Origin: JBJKPP01 sp046706145
Lineage (GTDB): Bacteria; Bacteroidota; Ignavibacteria; Ignavibacteriales; Ignavibacteriaceae
Direction: 5' to 3'
Length of the DNA: 5,097 nt
Assembly: GCA_046706145.1 (NCBI GenBank)
Contig: JBJKPP010000295.1
Span: forward strand, 1 to 5,097
The translations under genes and the position numbers were made by a program. Within the stretch, counting starts at the first letter, position 1; each line of letters begins with the position of its first letter. The notes beneath the pieces are model-generated. The model ran no database searches and was not told the DNA's origin. It saw nothing but the letters and a program-made list of their open reading frames with translations. This document shows positions 1 to 5,067 of this stretch, one piece after another.

Positions 1-1
1 G

Positions 2-352
2 GAATTGCATGAATATTTTGAAGGAAAAAGAAAAACTTTCTCTGTTTCTTTAGATACCCCTGGCACAGATTTTCAGAAATCGGTTTGGAAAGCTTTAGTG
101 GAAATTCCCTATGGTGAGACAGCCTCATATAAACAGCAAGCAATAAAATTGAATAAGCTAAGTGCAATAAGAGCGGTAGCAAGTGCAAATGGGCACAACC
201 GGATTGCAATCGTAATTCCTTGTCATAGAGTTATCGGATCAGATGGAAGTTTAACAGGTTATGGTGGCGGATTACCAAGAAAAAAATGGCTTCTGGATTT
301 TGAGAAAAAACATTCAAATACTCAGAGGCAAACGACTTTGGAGTTGGGATAA
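2..352 (+). CDS. ogt: Methylated-DNA--[protein]-cysteine S-methyltransferase, C-terminal part (5' end outside window)
   Basis: This suicide DNA-repair protein transfers methyl groups from O6-methylguanine (and O4-methylthymine) to its own cysteine. The readable frame enters from the left edge (codon GAA at 2-4), and the first possible start, a TTG at 5, lies inside what is normally mid-protein sequence, so the gene is truncated by the window and not by mutation. Counting from the TTG codon, I see the HTH-containing core (FQKSVWKALVEIPYGETASY, about residues 23-42), the Arg-finger and Asn-hinge region (AIRAVASANGHN, 54-65), the active site IPCHRVIG with the acceptor Cys at residue 73 (codon 221-223), and the GYGGGL..K..LL..E C-terminal motif (85-100). 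The missing N-terminus could be the short Ogt type or an Ada-like fusion with an AraC-type HTH; this cannot be decided here. It converges on trpA with only two bases between the stop codons. Family assignment is very secure; the exact symbol (ogt versus ada-like) is less so. Confidence 0.95.
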   Translation, partial: ELHEYFEGKRKTFSVSLDTPGTDFQKSVWKALVEIPYGETASYKQQAIKLNKLSAIRAVASANGHNRIAIVIPCHRVIGSDGSLTGYGGGLPRKKWLLDFEKKHSNTQRQTTLELG

Positions 353-354
353 AT

Positions 355-1143
355 TTAATTTCTTAAAGCATTATTAAGTGCTTTAACTTTTCCCAAAGTC
401 TCTGTAAAATTATCATTATCCTTCATTAAGGATTTTATTATAGCGCTTCCAACTATAACACCATCGCTGTTCTGAGAAAATGATTTAACATCTTGTTCGT
501 TGGAAATTCCAAAGCCAACCAAAGTTTTGTTCTTCTTTACAACGGAAGAAGTTCTTTTTATAAAATCTATACTTTGTTGTCTGTGGTCAAAATTGCTTCC
601 CGTTGTCCCGCTTATACTAACACAATAGACAAATCCATTGCTTTTTTGATCGATTGCCTCTAGTCTTTCATTTGTAGTTGTCGGAGTTACCAAAAGAATT
701 GTATCCAGTCCATCGAATGAACCGTTGAAAAAATTGTCATACTCTTCAAGGGGAATATCTGGAATAATTACTCCGTTTGCACCGCATTCTTTTGCATCAT
801 TAACAAATTTTTTGATTCCATAGCTCAAAACAGGATTTGCATATCCCATTAAAATTAAAGGTTTATCGGTGTTTTCTCTGATTTTTTTTAGAAAACTAAA
901 TGTAGTTTTTAAATTAACGCCGTTTTCCAGAGCAATTTGAGAAGAGTGTTGTATCACAGGTCCGTCCGCTAAGGGGTCGCTGAAAGGAAATCCAATTTCT
1001 AGCATGTCTGCACCTGCGTCAAGAATGTTCAGAGCTAATTCTGTAAAACTATCTTTATTGGGAAAACCGCTAGTAAGAAAAATATTAAGGATTTTCTCTC
1101 CGTTTTTTCTTTTTGTTTCTATATATTTGGAAATAAAACTCAT
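355..1143 (-). CDS. trpA: Tryptophan synthase alpha subunit
   Basis: TrpA cleaves indole-3-glycerol phosphate to indole and glyceraldehyde 3-phosphate and channels the indole to TrpB in the cytoplasmic alpha2-beta2 complex. The 262-residue product has the normal family length. The catalytic pair falls at Glu49 (DMLEIG) and Asp60 (FSDPLADGP), the same numbers as in the Salmonella enzyme. Other signatures are MGYANP (99-104), IIPDIP (126-131), the mobile active-site loop SGTTG (178-182) and the phosphate-binding segments FGIS (211-214) and VGSAI (231-235). The ATG start overlaps the trpB stop as ATGA (4 nt) and is preceded by GAAGGA with 6 nt spacing, so the start is well supported and translational coupling to trpB is likely. 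It is the last gene of the minus-strand operon and ends two bases from the convergent methyltransferase gene. No missing residues or frame breaks were seen. Confidence 0.98.
   Translation of the reverse strand: MSFISKYIETKRKNGEKILNIFLTSGFPNKDSFTELALNILDAGADMLEIGFPFSDPLADGPVIQHSSQIALENGVNLKTTFSFLKKIRENTDKPLILMGYANPVLSYGIKKFVNDAKECGANGVIIPDIPLEEYDNFFNGSFDGLDTILLVTPTTTNERLEAIDQKSNGFVYCVSISGTTGSNFDHRQQSIDFIKRTSSVVKKNKTLVGFGISNEQDVKSFSQNSDGVIVGSAIIKSLMKDNDNFTETLGKVKALNNALRN
363..391 (+). terminator. Possible weak terminator of the methyltransferase gene, inside the trpA 3' end
   Basis: Eleven bases after the methyltransferase stop, TTAAAGCA (363-370) and TGCTTTAA (379-386) form an 8-bp stem with an 8-nt loop, followed by CTTTT (387-391). 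The stem has only two G-C pairs, so it is weak. It lies in the last codons of trpA on the opposite strand. Because the two stop codons are two bases apart, any terminator for this convergent pair must lie within the opposing gene, and this is the only candidate I see for the plus strand. Confidence 0.3.
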
Positions 1144-2333
1144 TCCAATTCCTTCATATTTTTTCTTAAAGTACCAAGGTCTTTATCCCCCCGGCCACTA
1201 ATATTTACTATTATAATTTCATCTTTATTTGTTTTTGGCATTAGAACATTTAGATATGCAATTGCATGTGCCGTTTCAAGAGCAGGAATAATTCCTTCCT
1301 GCTGTGATAAAAGTTTAACTGCTTCTAAAGCTTCCTCATCTGTTATGGAATTATACTCAGCAATTTTTTCGTCTTTGAAAAGACTGTGCTCCGGGCCGAC
1401 ACCAGGGTAATCTAAACCTGCAGAAATAGAATGAACTTCAGAAACTTGCCCTTCTTCATTTTGAAGTAAATATGTTTTCATTCCATGTAGAATTCCTTCT
1501 CGGCCTTTAGTTAAAGTTGCCGAATGTTTGGCTGTATTTAATCCGAATCCTGCAGCTTCAACGCCGATCAGTTTTATATTATCATTTGCAAAGGGATAAA
1601 AAATTCCTATTGCATTACTCCCTCCGCCTACACATGCAAGAATATAATCAGGCAATTTATTTTCTTTTTTCAAGATTTGAGACTTAGTTTCTTTTCCTAT
1701 CACTGATTGAAAATCCCTGACTAACATCGGGTAAGGGTGAGGTCCAACTACTGAACCAATAATGTAATGTGTGTTTTCACAGTTTGTTACCCAATCTCTG
1801 ATTGCCTCATTAGTTGCATCTTTTAAGGTTCTGCTGCCTGATTTTACAGGTCTTACTTCTGTCCCCAGTAGCCGCATTCTGAAAACATTAGGACTTTGTC
1901 TTTCCATATCAACTTCGCCCATATAAACCACACACTGCATTCCGAATTTTGCACAAACTGTCGCTGCCGCTACTCCATGCTGACCAGCCCCAGTCTCCGC
2001 AATAATTCTTGTTTTCCCGAGTCTTTTTGCCAATAAAATTTGCCCTAATGCGTTATTAATTTTATGGGCACCAGTGTGGCAAAGGTCTTCGCGCTTTAAG
2101 TAAATTTTTCCTTTGCCATAATAATTCGTTAAGTTCTCAGCAAAGGTTAAGGGGGTGGGGCGCCCAGAATATTCTTTATTTAGAATTTTCAATTCATTAT
2201 TGAATTCTTCATCATTTTTCAGTTTCAGATAAGTTTCTTCAAGTTCTTTTAATGGTGTAATCAATGTTTCAGGAACATACTTTCCGCCATATTTCCCAAA
2301 TTTGCCATGAATGTCAGGAGCACTATAAATCAT
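1140..2333 (-). CDS. trpB: Tryptophan synthase beta subunit
   Basis: TrpB is the PLP enzyme that condenses indole with L-serine to give tryptophan, working with TrpA. Numbered from the ATG at 2333 the protein has 397 residues. Visible landmarks are the N-terminal FGKYGGKYVPETL block (about 12-24), HTGAHKINNAL with the PLP lysine at residue 91, ETGAGQHG with the catalytic Glu at 113, the phosphate-binding GGGSN loop (236-240), and SGRGDKD (379-385) near the C-terminus. An in-frame ATG at 2375 would add 14 polar residues rich in Gln and Lys. I prefer 2333 because family members usually begin just before the PD..G.FG.YGG block, because the length then matches the common 397, and because the 2375 ATG abuts a strong inverted repeat and has no Shine-Dalgarno. 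No clear Shine-Dalgarno precedes 2333 either, so the start remains open. This is the conventional TrpB1 type. It is coupled to trpA by a 4-nt overlap and separated from the DAHP synthase gene by the largest gap within the operon. Confidence 0.97.
   Translation of the reverse strand: MIYSAPDIHGKFGKYGGKYVPETLITPLKELEETYLKLKNDEEFNNELKILNKEYSGRPTPLTFAENLTNYYGKGKIYLKREDLCHTGAHKINNALGQILLAKRLGKTRIIAETGAGQHGVAAATVCAKFGMQCVVYMGEVDMERQSPNVFRMRLLGTEVRPVKSGSRTLKDATNEAIRDWVTNCENTHYIIGSVVGPHPYPMLVRDFQSVIGKETKSQILKKENKLPDYILACVGGGSNAIGIFYPFANDNIKLIGVEAAGFGLNTAKHSATLTKGREGILHGMKTYLLQNEEGQVSEVHSISAGLDYPGVGPEHSLFKDEKIAEYNSITDEEALEAVKLLSQQEGIIPALETAHAIAYLNVLMPKTNKDEIIIVNISGRGDKDLGTLRKNMKELE
1150..1155 (-). promoter_or_regulatory. 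Shine-Dalgarno for trpA
   Basis: GAAGGA lies 6 nt before the trpA ATG at 1143 and within the last codons of trpB. It supports the ATGA overlap start of trpA. Confidence 0.75.
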
Positions 2334-2376
2334 TGTTTGAAACCATTGTTGTTTATATATTTTCTGTTGCCTCATA

Positions 2377-2409
2377 ATTAACCCAATTTCTTAAAGAAAT
2401 TGGGTTAAT
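2377..2409. repeat. 33-nt perfect-arm inverted repeat between aroF and trpB
   Basis: On the plus strand the 16-nt arm ATTAACCCAATTTCTT (2377-2392) is followed by one base and its exact reverse complement (2394-2409). As RNA it would form a hairpin of about 15 bp with a minimal loop. It lies 7 nt after the DAHP synthase stop codon and directly before the alternative trpB ATG at 2375. Neither strand shows a T-run after the stem, so it is not a standard intrinsic terminator. It could be an mRNA stability or processing element that separates the two translationally coupled blocks (trpC-trpF-aroF and trpB-trpA), or a regulator-binding palindrome. The structure is certain; its function is unknown. 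Confidence 0.85.
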
Positions 2410-2416
2410 GGACTGA

Positions 2417-3466
2417 TTAAACACTTTGAACTTCGCTGTGTTGTTTTTGTAAACTGAATCTCTTATTCACAATAGGTGCCAACTGACCTATTTTGTCTAA
2501 GAGTATTTTAAAGTTCTTTGGAGTCAGTGACTGAAATCCATCGGACAATGCTTTATCAGGATGATTGTGAACTTCAATTATTAATCCATCTGTACCACAA
2601 GCAACAGCAGCAAGCGCCATCGGAGGAACTTTATCCCAAATTCCAATACCATGTGAAGGGTCAACAAAAATTGGCAGGTGAGAATGTTTCTTCACCATTG
2701 GAACAGCGTTTAGGTCAAGCGTATTTCTGGTCATAGTTTCGAATGTTCTTATTCCTCTTTCACAAAGAATTACATTAAAATTTCCCTGAGAAAGTATGTA
2801 TTCTGCTGCCATAAGAAGGTCTTCAATAGTTGCAGCTAATCCTCGTTTTAGTAAAATAGGATTTTTGAGCAACCCAGCTTGTTCCAGCAAGCTGAAGTTT
2901 TGCATATTCCGTGCGCCAATCTGAACAATATCAGAAACTTCAGCTATCATTGGGAGAGTGTCAGTATCTTTTGCTTCAGTTACAATCATCATTCCTAATT
3001 CTTTTCTTACGTCTGCAAGATATTCCAATCCTTTTTCCTTTAAGCCCTGAAAAGAGTATGGACTAGTGCGTGGTTTATATGCGCCGGCGCGCAAAAACTT
3101 TACCCCCATTTCTTTTAATTCTCCGGCAATGTCAAAAATTTGGTCGCGGCTTTCTACAGAGCAAGGTCCGGCAATGACCGTTAGGTTGCCGTCTCCTATT
3201 TTTTCTCCATTGATATTAATTACCGTGTCGTCGGATTTAACTTCACGGCTTACTAATTTGTAAGGTTTAGAGACTCTAAAAACGTCTTCCACAGAGTCCA
3301 TAGTTAGAAACTCCTCCAAAGCTATATCGCTTGTGGGACCTGTAACACCGATTGCAATTTTAAATTTTCCATTTATTAAATGGGGCTTGCAACGATGGGA
3401 TAAGATTTTCTCCTTAACCTTGTCAATATGTGGTTTTGGTGCATTTAATTTCATCATGATTACCAT
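2417..3466 (-). CDS. aroF: 3-deoxy-7-phosphoheptulonate (DAHP) synthase, type I-beta with N-terminal regulatory domain
   Basis: This enzyme condenses phosphoenolpyruvate with erythrose 4-phosphate, the first committed step of the shikimate pathway to Phe, Tyr and Trp. Residues about 5-72 resemble the ferredoxin-like (ACT-like) domain of Thermotoga-type DAHP synthases, which in that enzyme mediates feedback inhibition by Tyr and Phe. The TIM-barrel follows: AGPCSVES (99-106), RAGAYKPRTSPYSFQG (126-141), LLKRG (205-209), DPSHGIG (269-275) and IIEVHNHPDKALSDG (296-310). Metal-ligand candidates are Cys102, His272, Glu298 and Asp309, the same positions I recall for the T. maritima enzyme. There is no fused chorismate mutase; a short 10-15 residue polar tail ends the protein. 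The ATG at 3466 has AGGAG at 3473-3477 (6 nt spacing) and lies inside the last codons of trpF, giving a 7-nt overlap. Further ATG codons at residues 4 and 5 are too far from the Shine-Dalgarno to be preferred. The related KDO-8-phosphate synthase family is excluded by the N-terminal domain and the KPRTSPYSFQG motif. The symbol is used in the sense of this subfamily, not of E. coli AroF. Confidence 0.95.
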   Translation of the reverse strand: MVIMMKLNAPKPHIDKVKEKILSHRCKPHLINGKFKIAIGVTGPTSDIALEEFLTMDSVEDVFRVSKPYKLVSREVKSDDTVININGEKIGDGNLTVIAGPCSVESRDQIFDIAGELKEMGVKFLRAGAYKPRTSPYSFQGLKEKGLEYLADVRKELGMMIVTEAKDTDTLPMIAEVSDIVQIGARNMQNFSLLEQAGLLKNPILLKRGLAATIEDLLMAAEYILSQGNFNVILCERGIRTFETMTRNTLDLNAVPMVKKHSHLPIFVDPSHGIGIWDKVPPMALAAVACGTDGLIIEVHNHPDKALSDGFQSLTPKNFKILLDKIGQLAPIVNKRFSLQKQHSEVQSV

Positions 3467-4080
3467 GTTTTACTCCTGAATGAATAAATTTTATTAAAAA
3501 ACTCTTTAACCTTTTGTTCGTCCTTTTTACCAGGTTCACTTTCTAGTGATGAAGATAAATCTACTGCAGATGGTTTGATGTCGTTGCAAATGGTTTCTAT
3601 ATTATTTATAGAAACTCCTCCAGATAGGATTATTTTATTCAAAATATTTTTTGGAATAATATTCCAATTGAAAGTCTTTCCGCTTCCGCCAAAGCCATTA
3701 TTTGTATAAGTATCTAAAAGGTGAAAGCAATTTTGATAATTATTCAAAGTTGAAAAATCAAAATCATTTTTTATTCTGAAACTCTTGATTACCGGCAATT
3801 CAATTTTATTAAGTAACCCAGGATTTTCGTCACCGTGAAGCTGCACCATATCTAATTTTGCTTCTGAGCTAATGCAGTTAATATTTTCTGAGGATTCATT
3901 CACAAAAACACCAACTTTGATTGTAAATAGTGACAAATGTTTAATGATGTTCTTCGCCTCATCTGGAGAAATATATCTTTTGCTTTCTTTATAAAAGATA
4001 AATCCAAGAGCATTTGCTCCATAATTTTCACACATAAGTGCATTATCCAAATTAGTTATTCCGCAAATTTTCACTCTCAA
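3460..4080 (-). CDS. trpF: Phosphoribosylanthranilate isomerase
   Basis: TrpF carries out the Amadori rearrangement of N-(5-phosphoribosyl)anthranilate to CdRP, the substrate of TrpC. The 206-residue (beta-alpha)8 barrel shows VKICGIT (3-9) with the catalytic Cys6, GFIFYKESKRYISP (26-39), VGVFVNE (56-62), VQLHGDE (79-85), the second catalytic residue Asp123 in LLDTYT followed by the Gly-rich loop GFGGSGKTFNW (129-139), LSGGV (152-156), and AVDLSSSLESEPGKKD (172-187). In the last motif the usual SSG-V-E reads SSS-L-E, a mild departure beside the phosphate site. The start is TTG at 4080: no ATG lies in frame, a TAA in this frame lies five codons upstream, and the resulting MRVKICG N-terminus is typical. 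GTG at 4074 is the only other near candidate. The gene overlaps the end of trpC by 29 nt and the start of the DAHP synthase gene by 7 nt, with no clear Shine-Dalgarno, so translation is probably coupled to trpC. Confidence 0.96.
   Translation of the reverse strand: MRVKICGITNLDNALMCENYGANALGFIFYKESKRYISPDEAKNIIKHLSLFTIKVGVFVNESSENINCISSEAKLDMVQLHGDENPGLLNKIELPVIKSFRIKNDFDFSTLNNYQNCFHLLDTYTNNGFGGSGKTFNWNIIPKNILNKIILSGGVSINNIETICNDIKPSAVDLSSSLESEPGKKDEQKVKEFFNKIYSFRSKTW
3473..3477 (-). promoter_or_regulatory. Shine-Dalgarno for the DAHP synthase gene
   Basis: AGGAG lies 6 nt before the ATG at 3466, inside the end of trpF. It fixes the DAHP synthase start in preference to the ATG codons 9 and 12 nt further on, and shows that this genome uses Shine-Dalgarno initiation at least in part. 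Confidence 0.8.
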
Positions 4081-4867
4081 CTTTGCACCATTCTTTTAAT
4101 TGTTTGATACTTTCCGAAATGTCATTTGATCTCATTAAATGCTCACCAACTAAAATTGCATTTGTATTTGTTTCTCTCAGGAAGTCAATATCTTTTTTCT
4201 CACTAATACCACTTTCTGAAACTAAAATTATTTCTTCAGACAGTTTCTGAGAAACCTTTTTTGTTGTTTCGAGAGTAACTTCAAAGTCCTCTAAATTTCT
4301 GTTATTTACTCCTACTATTTTATTTAAGTTAAAATCTATTTTTTCGATTTGACTTTCAGAATGTAATTCAAGCAAAACTTCCATCCCTGTTTCTGCTGCT
4401 GCATTAGTAAGGTCATTAATTTGATTCTTGGATAGTGCCTCGCAGATTAACAAAATTAAATCAGCCCCATTTGCTTTAGCTTCAAAAATTTGAAATTCAT
4501 CTATAATGAAATCTTTTCGCAGCAGTGGTACTTTTTTAATTTTTGCTATGTCTGAAAGAAAAGAAATATTTCCTGAAAAGAACTTTTCATCTGTTAGGAT
4601 GGAAATAGCATCGACATTATTTTTAAGGTAGGTTTCTGCAATCTTTAAATGATTAAAATCTTCTCTAATTATTCCTTTGGATGGGCTCGCTTTTTTTATT
4701 TCAGCAATAATTGAAAGTGAAGAATTATTTGATTTCACTTTCTCTGAAAAGCTTAAAGATGTTTTATGGAAATATTCCATGTCAGTGAAAGAACTTAATG
4801 AATATTGCTTCTTTAAGTTTTTTACTTCTTCTGTTTTTACTTCAAGTATTTTATTTAGAAAATTCAC
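4052..4867 (-). CDS. trpC: Indole-3-glycerol phosphate synthase
   Basis: TrpC decarboxylates and closes the ring of CdRP to indole-3-glycerol phosphate, the substrate of TrpA. The 271-residue product is a monofunctional (beta-alpha)8 enzyme of usual length. Motifs are the N-terminal LNKILEVKTEEV helix, IIAEIKKASPSKG (53-65, with Glu56 and Lys58), AISILTDEKFFSG (87-99), PLLRKDFIID (114-123, catalytic Lys118), MEVLLELH (162-169, Glu167), GVNNRNLEDF (186-195, Asn188), VSESGIS (216-222, Glu218 and Ser219) and AILVGEHLMR (237-246). These match the catalytic set known from the Sulfolobus enzyme. The start is GTG at 4867: two in-frame stops (TAA TAG) lie immediately before it, so no upstream start is possible. 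A GGACGAG stretch 9-15 nt upstream could serve as a distant Shine-Dalgarno. It is the first structural gene after the attenuator terminator, whose U-tract ends 46 nt upstream, and its 3' end overlaps trpF by 29 nt. Confidence 0.97.
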   Translation of the reverse strand: MNFLNKILEVKTEEVKNLKKQYSLSSFTDMEYFHKTSLSFSEKVKSNNSSLSIIAEIKKASPSKGIIREDFNHLKIAETYLKNNVDAISILTDEKFFSGNISFLSDIAKIKKVPLLRKDFIIDEFQIFEAKANGADLILLICEALSKNQINDLTNAAAETGMEVLLELHSESQIEKIDFNLNKIVGVNNRNLEDFEVTLETTKKVSQKLSEEIILVSESGISEKKDIDFLRETNTNAILVGEHLMRSNDISESIKQLKEWCKVESENLRNN

Positions 4868-4913
4868 CTATTAATTCTCGTCCTTTTCAATCAGCGATAA
4901 ATTTGTTTAAACC

Positions 4914-4946
4914 AAAAAACCCTTCCCAGTGTTCTGAGAAGGGTTT
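4914..4946 (-). terminator. Intrinsic terminator of the leader, upstream of trpC
   Basis: Minus-strand RNA reads AAACCCUUCUCAG, loop AACA, CUGGGAAGGGUUU, then UUU. This gives a 13-bp stem (12 Watson-Crick pairs and one U-G) with a 4-nt loop and a run of six U, three of them paired with the A's at the stem base. The arms are at 4934-4946 and 4917-4929. It lies 28 nt after the leader-peptide stop and 46 nt before the trpC GTG. The U-tract directly follows the stem only on the minus strand, so it acts in the operon's direction. Its position before the first structural gene marks it as a conditional (attenuator) terminator. Confidence 0.9.
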
Positions 4947-5053
4947 GTTAAACTCTTTTTTATTTTAACTCATTTCACCGGGACGTATTATTTTTAGTGC
5001 TAAACCAAAGCCAAAAGTAAAGGTTAAAAAAGAAGTTAAAATAATATGTCCCG
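4914..5053 (-). promoter_or_regulatory. Transcription attenuator region of the trp/aro operon leader
   Basis: On the minus-strand RNA, segment 1 (5038-5053, CGGGACAUAUUAUUUU, leader codons 5-10) is complementary to segment 2 (4979-4994, AAAAUAAUACGUCCCG, codons 25-30) over 16 positions with one A-C mismatch. The loop between them holds codons 11-24, which include most of the aromatic codons. The 3' end of segment 2 extends into UCCCGGUG (4976-4983), which can instead pair with CACUGGGA (4924-4931), part of the loop and 3' arm of the terminator, through 8 bp including one G-U. So 1:2 pairing or a ribosome at the leader stop codon would leave the terminator free, while a stalled ribosome would free segment 2 to disrupt it. 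The complementarity is seen in the sequence; the switching is inferred by analogy with known amino-acid operon attenuators. Rfam describes a Bacteroid-trp leader motif upstream of trp genes in Bacteroidota, and this may be a relative. Confidence 0.7.
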
Positions 5054-5067
5054 CTAAATCGTTTCAT
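4975..5067 (-). CDS. Aromatic-rich leader peptide of the trp/aro operon (trpL-like)
   Basis: This is a 30-codon ORF (ATG at 5067-5065, TGA at 4977-4975) read in the operon's direction just ahead of the terminator and trpC. The peptide begins MKRFSGT and continues with Tyr8-Tyr9-Phe10, Phe12-13-14, Tyr17-Phe18-Trp19, Leu20 and Trp21-Phe22, then ends in the polar stretch STKNNTSR. Twelve of 30 residues are aromatic (7 Phe, 3 Tyr, 2 Trp), and 11 of these fall in residues 8-22. It does not look like a functional protein. Its likely role is to be translated so that a ribosome stalling for lack of charged Phe-, Tyr- or Trp-tRNA alters leader-RNA folding. It has only a weak purine stretch (AGAG) close to its ATG and no other in-frame ATG. 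Upstream of the ATG the frame is open to the window edge. AT-rich sequence inflates Phe codons by chance, but the paired TGG codons, the Tyr codons and the position argue against chance. Confidence 0.82.
   Translation of the reverse strand: MKRFSGTYYFNFFFNLYFWLWFSTKNNTSR

Noticed and set aside
1004..1201. A 65-codon plus-strand ORF across the trpA-trpB junction
   Set aside because: It is antisense to two well-supported genes, resembles no protein family and is a by-product of their codons.
2377..2409. Reading the inverted repeat as an intrinsic terminator after aroF
   Set aside because: Neither strand has a T-run after the stem; the minus strand continues TATGAGG and the plus strand GGACTGA. 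Termination here would also cut trpB-trpA off from the operon promoter.
2518..2736. A 72-codon plus-strand ORF inside the DAHP synthase gene
   Set aside because: It lies wholly antisense to a conserved enzyme, and its Gln-rich stretch arises from the reverse strand of Ala/Cys codons. No recognisable domain or start signal is present.
3066..3263. A 65-codon plus-strand ORF inside the DAHP synthase gene
   Set aside because: It is antisense to the conserved GPCSVE/KPRTSPYSFQG region and has no independent coding evidence.
4677..4874. A 65-codon plus-strand ORF antisense to the trpC 5' end
   Set aside because: Its Phe/Ser-rich content is the complement of Lys/Glu codons in trpC. There is no family resemblance.
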